Source of the DNA: Pseudomonadota bacterium
GTDB taxonomy: Bacteria > Pseudomonadota > Gammaproteobacteria > UBA4575
Reading direction: 5' to 3'
Assembly: GCA_009839635.1 (NCBI GenBank)
Contig: VXPJ01000096.1
Location: 1-15,474 of the forward strand
Length of the DNA: 15,474 bases
Below, piece by piece: positions 14,553 through 15,474 of the stretch. The first letter of the stretch is position 1. Each line of letters starts with the position of its first letter. Both the position numbers and the translations under genes were made by a program. Under the pieces are notes generated by a model. That model had not been told where the DNA came from and ran no database searches. It was given only the letters and a program-made list of their open reading frames with translations.

Positions 14553-15474
14553 ATGCTTGAAAAAGTTGTTATTGCTAACCGTGGTGAAATTGCCTTACGC
14601 ATACTGCGCGCATGCCGCGACATGGGCATCAAGACAGTCGCCATTCACTCTGAAGCCGATCGGGACCTGATGCATGTGGGCATGGCCGATGAATCGGTTT
14701 GCGTAGGTCCTGCACCCTCGACCGAGAGCTACCTGGACATTCCTGCGATTATCAGTGCAGCAGAAGTGACCAACGCCACGGCCATACATCCCGGCTACGG
14801 ATTCTTGTCAGAAAATGCCGAGTTTGCCGAAATCGTCGAGTCCAGCGGGTTTATTTTCATAGGGCCCAATGCAGAAACCATCCGCCACATGGGTGACAAA
14901 ATTACTGCCAAAAAGGCCATGCAGACGGCCGGAGTCCCCTGTGTGCCAGGAGGCACGGAGCCCATCGGCGAAGATCATGAAGAAAATGCGCAAATGGCCA
15001 GGGAAATTGGCTATCCGGTCATCGTAAAGGCTGCAGGCGGCGGCGGCGGCCGTGGCATGCGCGTAGTGGAGGAAGAAGACAAGCTGGTCGAGTCGATTTC
15101 GCTGACCCGAACAGAGGCCAAGGCGGCATTCAATGATGACCGCTTGTACATGGAGAAATTTTTGCAAGCTCCCAGGCATGTTGAATTTCAGGTGCTGGCA
15201 GACACGCTGGGCAACGTGATCCATCTGTGCGAGCGTGATTGCTCCATGCAGCGTCGTAACCAGAAAGTCGTGGAAGAGGCGCCTGCATTCGGTATCAGTG
15301 AAGAGCAGCGCCATAGCATCGGCGAGCGCGTGAAGCAGGCCTGTCGCGAAATCGGCTACCGGGGCGCAGGCACCTTCGAATTTTTATACGAAAACGGCGA
15401 ATTCTATTTTATTGAGATCAATACACGTGTCCAGGTCGAGCACCCAGTGACAGAAATGATCACCGGCATCGACA
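14553..15474 (+). CDS. accC: Biotin carboxylase subunit of acetyl-CoA carboxylase, 3'-truncated by window edge
   Basis: AccC carboxylates the biotin of BCCP with ATP and bicarbonate. From the ATG at 14553 the frame is open to the window end, about 307 of the usual 450 or so residues. It begins MLEKVVIANRGEIALRILRA; other family marks are AIHPGYGFLSENAEFAE, GDKITAKKAM (K116), VIVKAAGGGGGRGMR (K159 and the glycine-rich lid), HVEFQVLAD, CERDCSMQRRNQKVVEEAPA and the catalytic EINTRVQVEHPVTEM near the cut end. It forms one unit with aroQ and accB. Nothing in it is broken. Confidence 0.97.
   Translation, partial: MLEKVVIANRGEIALRILRACRDMGIKTVAIHSEADRDLMHVGMADESVCVGPAPSTESYLDIPAIISAAEVTNATAIHPGYGFLSENAEFAEIVESSGFIFIGPNAETIRHMGDKITAKKAMQTAGVPCVPGGTEPIGEDHEENAQMAREIGYPVIVKAAGGGGGRGMRVVEEEDKLVESISLTRTEAKAAFNDDRLYMEKFLQAPRHVEFQVLADTLGNVIHLCERDCSMQRRNQKVVEEAPAFGISEEQRHSIGERVKQACREIGYRGAGTFEFLYENGEFYFIEINTRVQVEHPVTEMITGID

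Overview
The window looks like chromosomal DNA of a sulfur-oxidising (thiotrophic) gammaproteobacterium. The evidence is an Escherichia coli-type glutamate-cysteine ligase (gshA), an ampD of enterobacterial type, the neighbours fxsA-groES-groEL and cutA-dsbD, and the run aroQ-accB-accC, together with a compact thiosulfate-oxidation cluster. Composition is moderate in GC and coding density is high. No tRNA, rRNA, CRISPR array, insertion sequence or phage gene was seen.

Layout. Positions 1-4392 are all on the minus strand: a 3'-truncated gshA, ampD, then groEL and groES with a clear terminator behind groEL and a perfect CIRCE operator with a sigma70-type promoter in front of groES, then fxsA. 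A 346-base non-coding gap (4393-4738) separates this block from a plus-strand sox cluster, soxX-soxY-soxZ-soxA-soxK-soxB (4739-8990). After a 282-base gap, which may hold a small Trp-rich ORF, come cutA and dsbD (9273-11509, overlapping by 4 bases). Facing them on the minus strand is a two-gene ABC-2 exporter (11667-13357, YadG/YadH-like). An AT-rich gap with plausible divergent promoters leads to aroQ, accB and accC on the plus strand; accC runs off the right end.

How the genes work together. SoxXA, assisted by SoxK, couples thiosulfate oxidatively to the C-terminal cysteine of SoxY in the SoxYZ carrier, and SoxB hydrolyses the sulfonate off as sulfate. No soxCD, soxW or soxV lies in the window, so this is the truncated form of the pathway as far as can be seen. 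A full-length dsbD, the membrane thiol-reductant conductor, lies just downstream on the same strand and could supply the reducing power that SoxV (CcdA-type) gives in other bacteria; that is inference. The rest is housekeeping: chaperonin, peptidoglycan recycling, glutathione synthesis, type II dehydroquinase and the first step of fatty-acid synthesis.

Main points for a second look: the sox cluster lies between fxsA and cutA-dsbD, genes that are near neighbours in E. coli; groESL is under HrcA/CIRCE-type control rather than a visible sigma32 promoter; SoxA is of the monoheme type; and there is an unassigned Trp-rich small ORF after soxB. I found no clear sign of an entirely new system.
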